From an uncultured Methanomassiliicoccus sp. (GTDB lineage: Archaea; Thermoplasmatota; Thermoplasmata; Methanomassiliicoccales; Methanomassiliicoccaceae): DNA of 64,000 bases. The DNA is taken from the NCBI GenBank assembly GCA_905202485.1, contig CAJKRY010000009.1, forward strand, positions 1 through 64,000. Reading direction: 5' to 3'. Made by a program: the position numbers and the translations under genes. The notes under the pieces were generated by a model that did no database searches, was not told the DNA's origin, and saw only the letters and a list, made by a program, of their open reading frames with translations. Shown in pieces: positions 1 through 8,764 of the stretch. Position 1 is the stretch's first letter; each line of letters opens with the position of its first letter.

Positions 1-62
1 TTATCATAATTCTGATCATAATCATCGCTGCTTACTATTACTACAAGAAGAATCAAAACTGA
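1..62 (+). CDS. C-terminal end of a membrane-anchored protein (partial)
   Basis: The window opens inside a gene read in frame 3 that stops at TGA 60-62. The 19 visible residues are a run of Ile/Leu/Ala, then four Tyr, then KKNQN. That is a hydrophobic helix followed by a short positively charged tail, the same ending as the surface proteins at 18.0 and 33.0 kb. It is therefore probably a secreted protein held by a C-terminal anchor. Nothing can be said of its function. Confidence 0.6.
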   Translation, partial: IIILIIIIAAYYYYKKNQN

Positions 63-156
63 TAGCTGAACACATAACCGTCAGCAAACCTTTTCTTCTT
101 TTTTCTTTAAATAAAATACCTTTATTCATAATGCCAAATAGTCCATTTTGTGCTAG

Positions 157-864
157 TTACTGTTTAGCCAATCTTGAAGACATCATTTGCCATATTTGGT
201 AGTCTAAATTTCTTACTTTAAGGATTGGATACTTCCTATTGAGAATCAATGTACAATCAGTCATTATTTTTTGAGCTTCTTTGTCATCTATAGTTCGTTC
301 AAGATTTTCTGATAAAAATCTGAGAATATGTCTATCTAGCTTACACATATTATCATTTCCACATAACATGCGTAAATAGTTTAGAGATATGCCACTTTTT
401 TGACCAGGGACTTGTAACAATATCTGTTCAATATCTTCATCTAACCTACTTTCAATATCTATAATATATTGGATATTGTATTCTTCAAAAATTTTTGTCC
501 ATTGCAATACTGCTTCTGACTTTAATACTCCATTGATTGTAGAAGTTCTTTGGCGGTTTTTAAGAACAACATTTGCAAAGTTTTCAGATCCCATTGATTC
601 AATATTATTTCTTAACTCACTAACTGTATGCTGTTTGCAGTTATCTACACAACTATCTTCATTTCGTAATCTTTTTAATTTATAATAATTGCAATATCTT
701 ATAACTGTGTTACGAGTTGATGAATATCTGGAACCTATTGAAAATATACTATCAATAATGCATAGGGGCAAGCCAGTATAGTAATATTCTTCTGGTAATT
801 TACAGTGTTCCAGATCAAATAATTTATCACACCTTAATGCTATTTCATGAGCATCAGATTCCAT
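157..864 (-). CDS. HhH-GPD-like protein paired with Mrr endonuclease
   Basis: A protein of about 235 residues starting MESDAHEIAL. A longer in-frame start (936) would run into the upstream mrr gene; the ATG at 864 lies one base after the mrr stop (866-868), so translational coupling is likely. The C-terminal half has a helix-hairpin-helix-like segment (VPGQKSGISLNYLRMLCG) followed by KLDRHILRFL. This matches the pattern in HhH-GPD DNA glycosylase/endonuclease III-like proteins, where the DxHI-type segment follows the hairpin. I do not see a FeS cysteine cluster. The role could be base recognition or excision working with Mrr. The HhH-GPD assignment rests on motif reading only; the N-terminal 120 residues are unrecognised. 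Confidence 0.55.
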   Translation of the reverse strand: MESDAHEIALRCDKLFDLEHCKLPEEYYYTGLPLCIIDSIFSIGSRYSSTRNTVIRYCNYYKLKRLRNEDSCVDNCKQHTVSELRNNIESMGSENFANVVLKNRQRTSTINGVLKSEAVLQWTKIFEEYNIQYIIDIESRLDEDIEQILLQVPGQKSGISLNYLRMLCGNDNMCKLDRHILRFLSENLERTIDDKEAQKIMTDCTLILNRKYPILKVRNLDYQIWQMMSSRLAKQ

Positions 865-865
865 T

Positions 866-1765
866 TTAATCCTCTTCAAAGAAGTCCAAATCAACTTTTT
901 TGATGTGATATGTATTGCTGATTGTAACACCCACATTATTATCTATCATATATTGAGCAAGCTGTTCTCCGTCAATCAAAATTATTCTTGAAGAATTGCA
1001 AGATCTTGCAGCTTCGATTGCTTTATCTGTAAATGAAGAAGTTGTGATGAATACTCCCTTATTTCCGCCTTTTATTGAGATTGATCCAATGAAATTTCTA
1101 ATTTCTTTGTCTGTGACTTTATTATCTTTGCTGTAATGTTTTGCTTGAATGAATATCTTGTCAAATCCCAAAGCGTCTTCAGATATTTCACCGTCAATAC
1201 CTTGATCTCCAGGTTTACCTGTGCATTTCAGTGAGGATTTATCGGTACCATACCCCATTGTACCCAGCAGCTCTAATACTAGATGTTCGAAAAATGACCA
1301 ATTCATATTTTCATAGATCATTTTCATTAAATCTGATTTCAATGTCTGCTCATTTGCTTCTACAGCAGATTCTATTAATTCCATGGGTGTAATCTCAGAC
1401 ATCGGCCGTTTCTTCTCATTCGATCTGCTGTGAATAAACTCATCCAATGATGGATATTTCTCTAAAAAGTAATTCATGTCCTTTTGTTCCGAAGGATCTT
1501 TCAGCTCTTCTAATCCGACATTCGTTATTCCATAACATCCTCTGGAGACAGATTCAATCAGGCCACCGTGTTTGAGATGAGATATACACCAGTGAACGCG
1601 ATTAATATATCGAGTTTCTCCGCTCTTTAGAACTTCTTTATAATCTTCTTCAGGAAGCGGATAGGACTTCTTTAGGAGTTCAGCTATTTCAGAGGATCTT
1701 TTAATCTCCTCATCTTGTAAAATTTCCAGAGTTGGTATGAAGAATTTATAGAATGGCGGTATCAT
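866..1765 (-). CDS. mrr: Mrr-type restriction endonuclease
   Basis: 299 residues. The N-terminal ~100 residues form a winged-helix Mrr_N domain (LKKSYPLPEEDY, ...INRVHWCISHLKHGGLIE..., ...YGITNVGLEELK). The C-terminal part is the Mrr catalytic fold of the PD-(D/E)xK class: GTMGYG, KPGDQGIDGEI carrying the acidic residue, then IFIQAKHY giving the QxK motif, then FITTSSFTDKAIEAA. Family members cut DNA carrying foreign modification (type IV restriction). Length and motifs are complete, so it is likely functional. It is the first gene of a two-gene unit with the HhH-GPD-like gene, and its promoter carries an inverted repeat around the TATA box. Confidence 0.85.
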   Translation of the reverse strand: MIPPFYKFFIPTLEILQDEEIKRSSEIAELLKKSYPLPEEDYKEVLKSGETRYINRVHWCISHLKHGGLIESVSRGCYGITNVGLEELKDPSEQKDMNYFLEKYPSLDEFIHSRSNEKKRPMSEITPMELIESAVEANEQTLKSDLMKMIYENMNWSFFEHLVLELLGTMGYGTDKSSLKCTGKPGDQGIDGEISEDALGFDKIFIQAKHYSKDNKVTDKEIRNFIGSISIKGGNKGVFITTSSFTDKAIEAARSCNSSRIILIDGEQLAQYMIDNNVGVTISNTYHIKKVDLDFFEED

Positions 1766-1780
1766 GATAAGAGAGACATC

Positions 1781-1804
1781 ATAAGCGCTTTATTTAACGC
1801 TTAT
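1781..1804 (-). promoter_or_regulatory. TATA box inside a 7-bp inverted repeat, mrr promoter
   Basis: ATAAGCG (1781-1787) and CGCTTAT (1798-1804) are perfect inverted arms around an A/T-only TATA-like core. The core lies about 25-30 bp upstream of the mrr ATG (1765), the distance expected for a leaderless archaeal mRNA. A dimeric repressor bound here would cover the TATA box. The arms are seen directly; the operator role is inferred. The rest of 1805-2049 is AT-rich with no gene. Confidence 0.5.
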
Positions 1805-2049
1805 TTGTTTAAAGTCATTATTTCGTCTAATGGTTATGTAGAAGATCATGTAACAAATTATGCAAGATATTATGTAAGAAAATTGTAAAATTCATGTAAC
1901 TCGCGGATGATACTTACTGGATTTTCATTATACTGAAAAAATTTTGTCTTTTTGCAGATATTTTCGCTATAGTGAAAATATAAACTCAATGATTAGAAAT
2001 GGAACATAATTGAAACTTATGCATCTAAGATGTAAGTTTCAGAATAATT

Positions 2050-4476
2050 TCAGATACCGTTCTTTTTTCTCTTAATTTCAGGAGTGTACCTCTTCAGCAG
2101 AGCTGCATTTGCTACTACAGTTATTGAGCTTACCGACATTGCTGCAGCTGCGACGATAGGATTGAGAAGTATGCCGAAGGCAGGGAAGAGAATTCCGGCG
2201 GCTATCGGTATGGCAGCAGTATTGTAGCATAAAGCCCAGAACAGATTCTGGCGGATTTTCGACAATGTCTTTCTCGACAACTGTATTGAAGCTACAGCGT
2301 CGATAAGATCATTCTTAATCAGCACAATATCACCAGTCTCAAGAGCCACATCAGTTCCGCTGCCGATGGCGATTCCCACATCTGCTAATGCCAGCGCGGG
2401 AGCGTCATTTATTCCGTCGCCGATCATTGCTACAGGGCCTTCTTTCTTAAGAAGAGAGATCTGCTCGGATTTGGTGGAAGGCAGAGCCTCGGCAACAAAT
2501 CTTTCAATGCCCACTTTTTCTGCCGTGACTGCAGCAGCTCTCTTATTGTCGCCGGTTATCATCACTACATCGATGCCCATGTTTTTCATTTCCGACACAG
2601 CCATCTTTGAAGTCTCTTTGATCGTGTCAGCGATGCCGATGATGCCTGCGATTTGATCGTCAACGGCAGCAATGACAACAGTCTGCCCCTGTTCTTCCAG
2701 TTTGATGATGTCATTTTCTACTGCAGAATATGACAGATTATAATCATCCATCAGCGACCTGTTTCCAACAATTACTTTCTTGCCGCCGGCCTGAGCCTTT
2801 ACACCCTTTCCCGGGACGGCTTCAAATGATTCAACAGGTATGACTGGAGTATTCTCATCAGCGTAAGCGGTAACCGCTCTGCTCAGAGGATGCTCAGAGC
2901 CTCTCTCGGCAGCAATTACGTACGGGATGATATCTGAAGGCACAGTGGATTCAGTAACAGCAAGCTTTCCTTCAGTGATGGTTCCTGTTTTGTCAAGAAC
3001 TACAGTCTTTATTTTGCCGGCAGTCTCAAGAGCCGCTCCGCTTTTGATCAGTATCCCGTTTTCCGCTCCTTTTCCAGAACCGACAATCACTGCTGTAGGT
3101 GTAGCTAAGCCTAAAGCACACGGGCATGAAATAACAAGAACCGCGATCAGAATTGACAGTGAGAATGAGAACGTCCCGTCTCCGCCGACATAACGACCGT
3201 ATCCCCAGAGATACCAGATTAAAAAGGAAGCTACCGCAATAGAAATGACAGCCGGAACGAAATAAGAAGCGACTTTATCGGCATAGCGCTGGATCGGTGC
3301 TTTAGAGGACTGGGCATCCTCCACCAGACGGATAATCTGTGCAAGCGTGGTTTCATTGCCGACTTTTTCAGCCTTGACTACCAGCCTGCCGTTCTGATTT
3401 ATCGTGCCGCCGATCACTTCGCTGCCTTTTTTCTTGTCGACAGGAACGCTTTCACCGGTGATCATGCTTTCATCGACCGCTGAGACGCCCTCCTCAATGA
3501 TGCCGTCGGCAGCAATGCGCTCTCCCGGCCTTACTACAAACAAGTCTCCGATAACCATTTCAGAGGGAGAAATCTCGACTTCTCTGCCGTCGCGGATGAC
3601 TGTTGCAGTTTCGGGTCTGAGTTCAATCAGCTTCTTCACTGCGTCGGAGGCTCTCCCCTTGGCAATATGTTCCAGATACTTGCCGAAAAGGATAAGCGTA
3701 ATGATCATTGCAGAAGCATCAAAGTACAGATGGCCGTGGAAGTATCCAGGCAGTAAAACTGCTGCTGCAGAATAGAAGTATGCGGCAGATGAACCGACTG
3801 CAATTAGTACATCCATTCCCAGAGTGCGGTTCTTTAGAGAATAATAGGTGCCCCTGTAGAACTGGTATCCGGCGATGAACTGGACGGGAGCAGTAAGAAT
3901 CATCAGGATGTAGCCTTCGTATCCGTGAGCATCCAGACCTAAATAATCAAAGCCAATCATCAGCAGAATGGCCGGCACGCTGAAAACAACTGCAAATATC
4001 AGAGTATTCAGCTGTGCCTTGTCTTCGCTGCCTTTCTTTTCAACCTCATTAGCAACTTCAAAGCCTGCATTTTCAATAGTTTCCACAATCCTCTTGGGCG
4101 ACACTCTGTCTTCATCGAATGATACAGAAACTTTTGAAGTGCCTAAATTAACATTTACAGAATACACGCCTTCTATGGCATTGAGAGACTTTTCGATGCT
4201 GGCAACGCATGAGGCGCACGTCATTCCTTTGACGGTGTAGGCAACAGCAGACAAAGCGACAGAAAAACCTGCTTTTTCAATCGCTGAAACAATCTCTTTA
4301 ATAGTGATGACAGCAGGATCATAAGTTACGCTGACGTTTCCTGTCGTAGCATTAGCAGCTGCTGAATAAACTCCGTTTGAAGAATTCAGCGACGTCTCTA
4401 TCGCCCGAGAGCAGGAGGAACACTGCATTCCTTTAACTTTCAGGATTATGCTCTTTCCGGCAGGAACGTTCTCCAT
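2050..4476 (-). CDS. copA: Copper-translocating P-type ATPase
   Basis: 808 residues, a typical CopA length. Two N-terminal heavy-metal-associated domains carry GMQCSSC (Cys19/Cys22) and GMTCASC (about 85-93). Eight transmembrane segments follow, with the metal-binding CPC in SCPCALGLATPTA (about 449). The actuator is TGES, the phosphorylation site DKTGTITEG (about 493), and the hinge GDGINDAPALA. It exports Cu(I) (possibly Ag(I)) from the cytoplasm with ATP hydrolysis. All catalytic motifs are intact. It is transcribed divergently from an Lrp/AsnC-type regulator 168 bp away, which probably controls it. Confidence 0.95.
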   Translation of the reverse strand: MENVPAGKSIILKVKGMQCSSCSRAIETSLNSSNGVYSAAANATTGNVSVTYDPAVITIKEIVSAIEKAGFSVALSAVAYTVKGMTCASCVASIEKSLNAIEGVYSVNVNLGTSKVSVSFDEDRVSPKRIVETIENAGFEVANEVEKKGSEDKAQLNTLIFAVVFSVPAILLMIGFDYLGLDAHGYEGYILMILTAPVQFIAGYQFYRGTYYSLKNRTLGMDVLIAVGSSAAYFYSAAAVLLPGYFHGHLYFDASAMIITLILFGKYLEHIAKGRASDAVKKLIELRPETATVIRDGREVEISPSEMVIGDLFVVRPGERIAADGIIEEGVSAVDESMITGESVPVDKKKGSEVIGGTINQNGRLVVKAEKVGNETTLAQIIRLVEDAQSSKAPIQRYADKVASYFVPAVISIAVASFLIWYLWGYGRYVGGDGTFSFSLSILIAVLVISCPCALGLATPTAVIVGSGKGAENGILIKSGAALETAGKIKTVVLDKTGTITEGKLAVTESTVPSDIIPYVIAAERGSEHPLSRAVTAYADENTPVIPVESFEAVPGKGVKAQAGGKKVIVGNRSLMDDYNLSYSAVENDIIKLEEQGQTVVIAAVDDQIAGIIGIADTIKETSKMAVSEMKNMGIDVVMITGDNKRAAAVTAEKVGIERFVAEALPSTKSEQISLLKKEGPVAMIGDGINDAPALALADVGIAIGSGTDVALETGDIVLIKNDLIDAVASIQLSRKTLSKIRQNLFWALCYNTAAIPIAAGILFPAFGILLNPIVAAAAMSVSSITVVANAALLKRYTPEIKRKKNGI

Positions 4477-4498
4477 GTTTAACAGACCTCTATGCGGA

Positions 4499-4507
4499 TA
4501 TTAAAAG
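4499..4507 (-). promoter_or_regulatory. TATA box of copA
   Basis: CTTTTAATA on the minus strand, 23-31 bp upstream of the copA ATG. This predicts a leaderless or nearly leaderless transcript. Confidence 0.5.
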
Positions 4508-4644
4508 TTTTAGCCTTGCCTAAATTTTTTGCTTGAATTTCCTGATTATCCGTAAAAATGTCGCTGCTGGTCGGCTGTTTCTGCAGTTTTCTTACTTTGG
4601 CTTTCCAGAAGATTAATAACCTCCTGACTGCAAATACTCACACA

Positions 4645-5130
4645 ATGAAATTAGACGGGCGAGACGTTGAGATCCTGAACATCCTGCAGGAAAACGGGAG
4701 GCTTTCGTTTCGTCAGATCTCAGAGATCACCGGTTTAAGTGTTCCTACCGTCAGCAGCAGAATAAACGACATGGAGCGGGCAGGCATCATCAGAGGATAC
4801 AAGGCTGACCTGGTGCCTGAGAATCTCGGCGAGTTCAGTGCTGTGGCAGAAATTGTAGTCAGGCCTTCTGAAGCAGATGCAGTCTCTGAAGAGCTGAGCA
4901 AAAATCCGTCTGTGAGGCAGATATTCCGTTTGAGCAACGGCAAGATCCTCATTCTGTGTACATTTACCGGCGTCTCTTCTATGAATTCTTTCAGTTTTTT
5001 CATTTCTTCTCTTTCTCAGATCATAAGCTGTGAAATGGCTACTGTGACAGACACCATGAAAGAAGAGTGCCGGGCGATAGTCCATCCCGCCGCTACTTTA
5101 CTGGTCGAGGGAAAGAAGAGTATTCAGTGA
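4645..5130 (+). CDS. Lrp/AsnC-family transcriptional regulator
   Basis: 161 residues from the ATG at 4645; an in-frame upstream ATG at 4558 would add 29 unrelated residues. The start chosen gives MKLDGRDVEILNILQENG, the canonical first helix of Lrp-type HTH domains, then ISEITGLSVPTVSSRI as the recognition helix and GIIRGYKADL as the wing. The C-terminal half has the beta-alpha-beta RAM-like pattern but no cysteine-rich TRASH metal-sensing domain as in archaeal CopR, so any copper sensing would have to work differently. Position, divergent from copA, suggests it regulates copper export. The 3' end overlaps the convergent HAD gene by 33 bp. Confidence 0.8.
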   Translation: MKLDGRDVEILNILQENGRLSFRQISEITGLSVPTVSSRINDMERAGIIRGYKADLVPENLGEFSAVAEIVVRPSEADAVSEELSKNPSVRQIFRLSNGKILILCTFTGVSSMNSFSFFISSLSQIISCEMATVTDTMKEECRAIVHPAATLLVEGKKSIQ

Positions 5131-5763
5131 AGTTATGTCATCAACATATTCGGCATTGATTTTTTTCCAGTCTTCTGCAGTATAAGCTCCTGTGAGCACA
5201 CCTAAAAACTGTGCTCCAGCCGATACTGCACATTTCATATCAATAGCATGATCGCCGAGGTAGAGGCATTCTGAAGTTTCCACTCTCATTCTTTCAGCGG
5301 CTCTCTGCATGGCGATCGGTGAAGGTTTAGCCTCTTCTTCCGGGTAATCATCCCGGCAGATGAACACATCAAATTCAATGTCTAAGTTGGCGGCTTTGAG
5401 AGCGCTTTTCGCATACTGCCTCGAGCCTCTGGTCAGAATGCCGGTTTTGTAACATTCATTCTGCAGGCTGATTATTGTATCAAGCGCGCCTTCAACCGGC
5501 GTAGTAAGATCAACAGTCTCCATTTCCACGCGGCTCATGATTTCGCCTGCTGCAGAGTATAACTTAGAAACATCAATGCCGTTTTCTTCGGCATACTTCT
5601 CTGCCTGAGCCATGTTGTTCACGATAATGTCATTTCCATCCAGGATCTCTTCGGGAATTCCTTTGCTGATCAGTTCTTCAACCACGCATTTTCTCATTTT
5701 CATGAAATTGGTGTGATTGTGAATCAATGTGCCATCAAGATCAAAAACAACTGCTCTAATCAT
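5098..5763 (-). CDS. HAD-superfamily phosphatase
   Basis: 221 residues. Motif I is VVFDLDGTL (nucleophile Asp8, acid Asp10) and motif II is ILTRGS. The conserved lysine is in EEEAKPSP and motif IV is LYLGDHAIDMKCAVSAGA. The inserted helical cap after motif I makes it a subfamily IA enzyme of the phosphoglycolate phosphatase/beta-phosphoglucomutase type. The substrate is a small phosphorylated metabolite that cannot be told from sequence. It follows trpB2 on the same strand after a 91-bp gap. Confidence 0.85.
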   Translation of the reverse strand: MIRAVVFDLDGTLIHNHTNFMKMRKCVVEELISKGIPEEILDGNDIIVNNMAQAEKYAEENGIDVSKLYSAAGEIMSRVEMETVDLTTPVEGALDTIISLQNECYKTGILTRGSRQYAKSALKAANLDIEFDVFICRDDYPEEEAKPSPIAMQRAAERMRVETSECLYLGDHAIDMKCAVSAGAQFLGVLTGAYTAEDWKKINAEYVDDITSLNTLLSLDQ

Positions 5764-5847
5764 TTCTGGTGCACCACGAGGTCCCTCTCACAACGTCGGT
5801 ACTATAAAACAAAATTGCTTTGTATGATGAAAAGAAAAAAGGGTTTG

Positions 5848-5866
5848 AATGAGATCAGATCTCATT
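5848..5866. terminator. Near-perfect palindrome at the trpB2 stop codon
   Basis: AATGAGATC and GATCTCATT are perfect inverted 9-bp arms around one base, and the trpB2 stop codon lies inside. Downstream on the minus strand there is a TTTTTTC-rich stretch, so this probably ends the trpB2 transcript. Confidence 0.45.
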
Positions 5867-7162
5867 GTTGAGATATTTGGAGTATCCACCCATATCCAGC
5901 AGCCCGTGGCCGGACAGGTTGAATACGATGACTTTCTCTTCGCCGGTCTTCTTAGCTTCAAGAGCCTTGTCCATGGCAGCCTTGATGGCATGGGATGACT
6001 CAGGAGCAGGAATGATGCCTTCAGTCCTGGCGAATGTGACGGCAGCGTCGAAAGTCTCATGCTGGTCGTATGACACCGCGGTCATGTATCCTAGGTTCTT
6101 GGCAAGAGATACTGCTGGAGACATACCGTGGTAGCGGAGACCACCTGCATGGATAGATGAGGGAATGAAATCGTGTCCGAGAGTGTACATCTTGAACAGA
6201 GGAGTCATTCCGGCGGTGTCGCCGAAGTCGTATCTGTATTCTCCCTTTGTCAGGCTGGGAACTGAGCTCGGCTCTACGGCAATGAATTCTGTATCTATCT
6301 CTCCCTTGATCTTCTTTCTCAGCATAGGGAAAGAAAATCCTGCCAGGTTTGAACCGCCGCCGGCACAGGCAATCATGTAGTCTGGAACTTCGTCAATTAA
6401 TTCCATCTGTTTGATTACTTCCTGTCCAATGACGGTCTGATGAATCATCACATGGTTTGCTACACTTCCCAGAGCATACTTCGTATTCTCCTGGTGTACG
6501 CAGGTTTCAATGGCTTCAGAGATAGCAATGCCCAGAGAACCAGGATTGTTGGGATCTTCAGCAAGCAGCTTTCTTCCGTATTCCGTTTCTTTTGAAGGAG
6601 AAGCGTAAACCTTTCCGCCGTATGTTTCCATAATCAGTCTGCGGAACGGCTTCTGGTCATAGGAGACGCGGACCATGAACACTTTGCAGTCCAGACCAAA
6701 ATGGGCGCAGCTGAGGCTTAAAGCGCTTCCCCACTGTCCGGCTCCTGTCTCAGTAGTCAAATGCTCTGTGCCGTCAATCATGTTGAAGTATGTCTGAGGT
6801 ATGGCGCTGTTCGGTTTGTGTGATCCGCCGGGGCTCAGATCTTCTCTCTTGAAATAGATCTTAGCAGGAGTTTTGAGGTACTGCTCGAGTCTCTTTGCCC
6901 TGCACAGCGGTGCCGGTCTGTTTAGAGCGACATAAGCATCCCTGACCTCTTCGGGTATGTCGATGTACCGGTCTGTAGACATTTCCTGCCTGACAATTGA
7001 GGGAGGGAAAATAGCTGACAGATCTTCTGCAGTAGCAGGTTGCATTGTGCCCGGATGTAACGGTGGAGGAAGAGGAACAGGTAAGTCTGCAGCAATGTTG
7101 TACCACTGGGTTGGAATATCGTCAATGTCGAGCTTTACCACATCATCTTTGTGAATTGCCAT
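5855..7162 (-). CDS. trpB: TrpB2-type tryptophan synthase beta chain
   Basis: 435 residues, the longer TrpB2 form rather than the about 400-residue TrpB1. The PLP lysine is Lys116 in SPGGSHKPNSA. TETGAGQWGSALS and the phosphate loop AGGGSNLAG are intact, as is the C-terminal serine site (FNLSGHG). TrpB2 makes L-tryptophan from indole and L-serine and commonly acts without the standard TrpA. No trpA or other trp gene is nearby, which fits TrpB2 being a stand-alone salvage or Ser-deaminase-like enzyme. A TATA box (GTTATATA, 7185-7192, minus strand) lies 23-30 bp before the ATG. Confidence 0.93.
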   Translation of the reverse strand: MAIHKDDVVKLDIDDIPTQWYNIAADLPVPLPPPLHPGTMQPATAEDLSAIFPPSIVRQEMSTDRYIDIPEEVRDAYVALNRPAPLCRAKRLEQYLKTPAKIYFKREDLSPGGSHKPNSAIPQTYFNMIDGTEHLTTETGAGQWGSALSLSCAHFGLDCKVFMVRVSYDQKPFRRLIMETYGGKVYASPSKETEYGRKLLAEDPNNPGSLGIAISEAIETCVHQENTKYALGSVANHVMIHQTVIGQEVIKQMELIDEVPDYMIACAGGGSNLAGFSFPMLRKKIKGEIDTEFIAVEPSSVPSLTKGEYRYDFGDTAGMTPLFKMYTLGHDFIPSSIHAGGLRYHGMSPAVSLAKNLGYMTAVSYDQHETFDAAVTFARTEGIIPAPESSHAIKAAMDKALEAKKTGEEKVIVFNLSGHGLLDMGGYSKYLNNEI

Positions 7163-7184
7163 ATTCCTGCATATATTGTAGTAG

Positions 7185-7192
7185 TATATAAC
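7185..7192 (-). promoter_or_regulatory. TATA box of trpB2
   Basis: GTTATATA on the minus strand, 23-30 bp before the ATG; a leaderless mRNA is predicted. Confidence 0.5.
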
Positions 7193-7229
7193 ACTAATGA
7201 TGAATGATGTACATATCTATACAATATAC

Positions 7230-8072
7230 TCAAATGCTGTAAAGCTCTTTGGAAACATTGCTGGTCATATTTTTGAGAATATCATTCGGTGTGTAGTCCC
7301 CTAGGTCTGTAATTACTTTATGGAATAAATTCAGAGAAGTCAGGTCAAAAATCTGATTATATTCTTCAACTCGGCCGTTGAGCTTTCTTGTAACATGCAG
7401 ATCTGAAAGATTGACAGGGCATAGCTTCAAGGAACTGCAGATTACACAGGAATCCAGCCCGCAGACTCTGGCTGCTTCCGCTGCAGTTCTCGTTCCTACC
7501 TTGTTGACCACTCCTTTGGGAATTATCGAATCAGCACCGCTGATAAAACAGTCGGCTTCAGCAGCTACAGAGAATATGGTAGAATCATGAATCAGTTTGC
7601 AGTCTGCAAATTCCCCTACAAGGTTGGCAAACAGCCTTCCTTCTTTTCCGGGTGCAGATTCTGTTGCTATTACTTTTATTTCTCTTGACTTTGAAATCTC
7701 TGCCAGTGCCTTGAGGACAGTGGAAGAATAAGTAGTAGTTAAGAATATATCGCCAGAAATGTTTCTCGCAGCTTTTCTCAGCGACTCGGTGCTTTCTTCT
7801 TCTTGCTTGAGTATCTTCTTCAGTACCTTGATTACCGTGGCGTTTCCCTCTGGAACATAAATCATTATTGCATTGGCAATATTGAATATGGGAGCCATGC
7901 AGGGCTTTCCATGGTGGAGGCCTATTGCAAACTCTTTCCAATCAGCTTGAGAAACAGTATCCAGAGAATCTATGGCCAATATGTCGCGAAGCGTCTTTAC
8001 AGCCATTTCTGCTGCTCCGGAGTGGATGTCTCCGGCTACATATTCCAAGATTCTTCCGAGTTGCTGATTCAT
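7230..8072 (-). CDS. eIF-2B alpha/beta/delta family protein
   Basis: 280 residues of the eIF-2B/ribose-1,5-bisphosphate isomerase/methylthioribose-1-phosphate isomerase superfamily. The C-terminal Rossmann-like half shows VIATESAPGKEGRLFANLV, DCFISGADSII and VVNKVGTRTAAEAA, the family signature with GAD and NKxGT. In archaea such proteins are either stand-alone eIF-2B-like factors or isomerases of AMP/nucleoside salvage; sequence reading alone cannot separate these. An A/T-rich TATA region lies just upstream of the start. Confidence 0.8.
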   Translation of the reverse strand: MNQQLGRILEYVAGDIHSGAAEMAVKTLRDILAIDSLDTVSQADWKEFAIGLHHGKPCMAPIFNIANAIMIYVPEGNATVIKVLKKILKQEEESTESLRKAARNISGDIFLTTTYSSTVLKALAEISKSREIKVIATESAPGKEGRLFANLVGEFADCKLIHDSTIFSVAAEADCFISGADSIIPKGVVNKVGTRTAAEAARVCGLDSCVICSSLKLCPVNLSDLHVTRKLNGRVEEYNQIFDLTSLNLFHKVITDLGDYTPNDILKNMTSNVSKELYSI

Positions 8073-8127
8073 AGTCGTGAATCGGTATTATAATTATAAT
8101 TTATTGCTGTAAAAAGTAGTCTGCTGT

Positions 8128-8147
8128 AAAACTCAAAAATAAAAAAA
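8128..8147 (-). terminator. T-tract terminator after rnpB
   Basis: Directly after the P1 helix the minus strand reads ACTTTTTTTATTTTTGAG, a U-rich tract typical of archaeal termination. Confidence 0.5.
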
Positions 8148-8452
8148 GTGTCAGGTCGAAGTAGTAATCTCCTTTCTGTTTCAGACAGCATTCAACTACG
8201 CATCCTACCCGCCAGTCCTGAGATTGTCATCCTGGTCTGTTTGGACTTGCTCCAGTGGGGAGTCGCCGTTTCACCAAATTTCCATCAACGTCCCTGCCTA
8301 GCAGTTCATCCTTAAATGGAACTGTGTCGTTTCTGTGCCCTTGCCACGGCTCTCGCCGTACCTATTATTCGGTCCACTTTTCTCATGGAGAGGAGAATTT
8401 CCTCAGCCGGGCCGAAGCCCTACCGTCAGCCGTCCTCTTCCTCCTGACGTCA
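8148..8452 (-). ncRNA. rnpB: RNase P RNA
   Basis: Read on the minus strand this has the universal features of RNase P RNA. P1 pairs GTCAGG (near 8450) with CCTGAC (8150-8155). Near the 5' end is GCTGAGGAAATTCTCCTCTCC-like conserved region I, then GGCACAGAAACGAC (conserved ACAGAAA). GGTGAAACGGCGACTCCCC and GGAGCAAGTCCAAACAGACC follow, and near the 3' end is ACAGAAAGGAGATTACTACTT. The RNA is the catalytic subunit that matures tRNA 5' ends. A TATA box (about 8470-8478, minus strand TTTATACT) sits about 24 bp upstream and a T-tract follows P1, ending transcription. Confidence 0.93.
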
Positions 8453-8536
8453 TCTTTAATGGGTAATTAGTATAAATAGACAAGTCAATTTGATGCAAAG
8501 CTTCATAAAGGAAATGGCTATATGCAGAAAGGCAGT

Positions 8537-8623
8537 GCAAGGGTAGCCAAGCTTGGCCAACGGCGCAAGGTTGAGGGCCTTGTCCTTAGTGGTCCGAGGG
8601 TTCAAATCCCTTCCCTTGCACCA
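8537..8623 (+). tRNA. tRNA-Leu(GAG)
   Basis: The acceptor stem pairs GCAAGGG (8537-8543) with CCCTTGC (8613-8619). The discriminator is A (8620) and CCA is encoded (8621-8623). The anticodon arm is CAAGG-TTGAGGG-CCTTG with loop 8571-8577, giving anticodon GAG (8573-8575), which reads CUC/CUU leucine codons. A long variable arm (class II) separates it from the T arm (GAGGGTTCAAATCCC). A TATA-like element lies about 8501-8508. It is transcribed divergently from rnpB. Confidence 0.95.
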
Positions 8624-8764
8624 ATTCTACACACTTTTGTTTTAATTAGTGAGCTTAACCGTATAAATTTGATCTCACTGTTTTTGGATTGTTCATTTTT
8701 GTGACTCGAAGGTCTCTTTGCATAATTGAGATGGATTATATATCCTAATGTATTTTATGCTTAT

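Noticed and set aside
2366..4240. Several 80-120-codon frames opposite copA
   Set aside because: They lie wholly inside a strongly conserved gene on the other strand and have Ser/Ala/Pro-rich compositions typical of antisense shadows.
4558..4644. N-terminal extension of the Lrp-type regulator
   Set aside because: The extra 29 residues do not fit the family, whose proteins begin just before the first HTH helix; the ATG at 4645 is preferred.
8522..8704. 60-codon frame at the tRNA-Leu locus
   Set aside because: It reads through the tRNA gene; the cloverleaf with encoded CCA explains the sequence.
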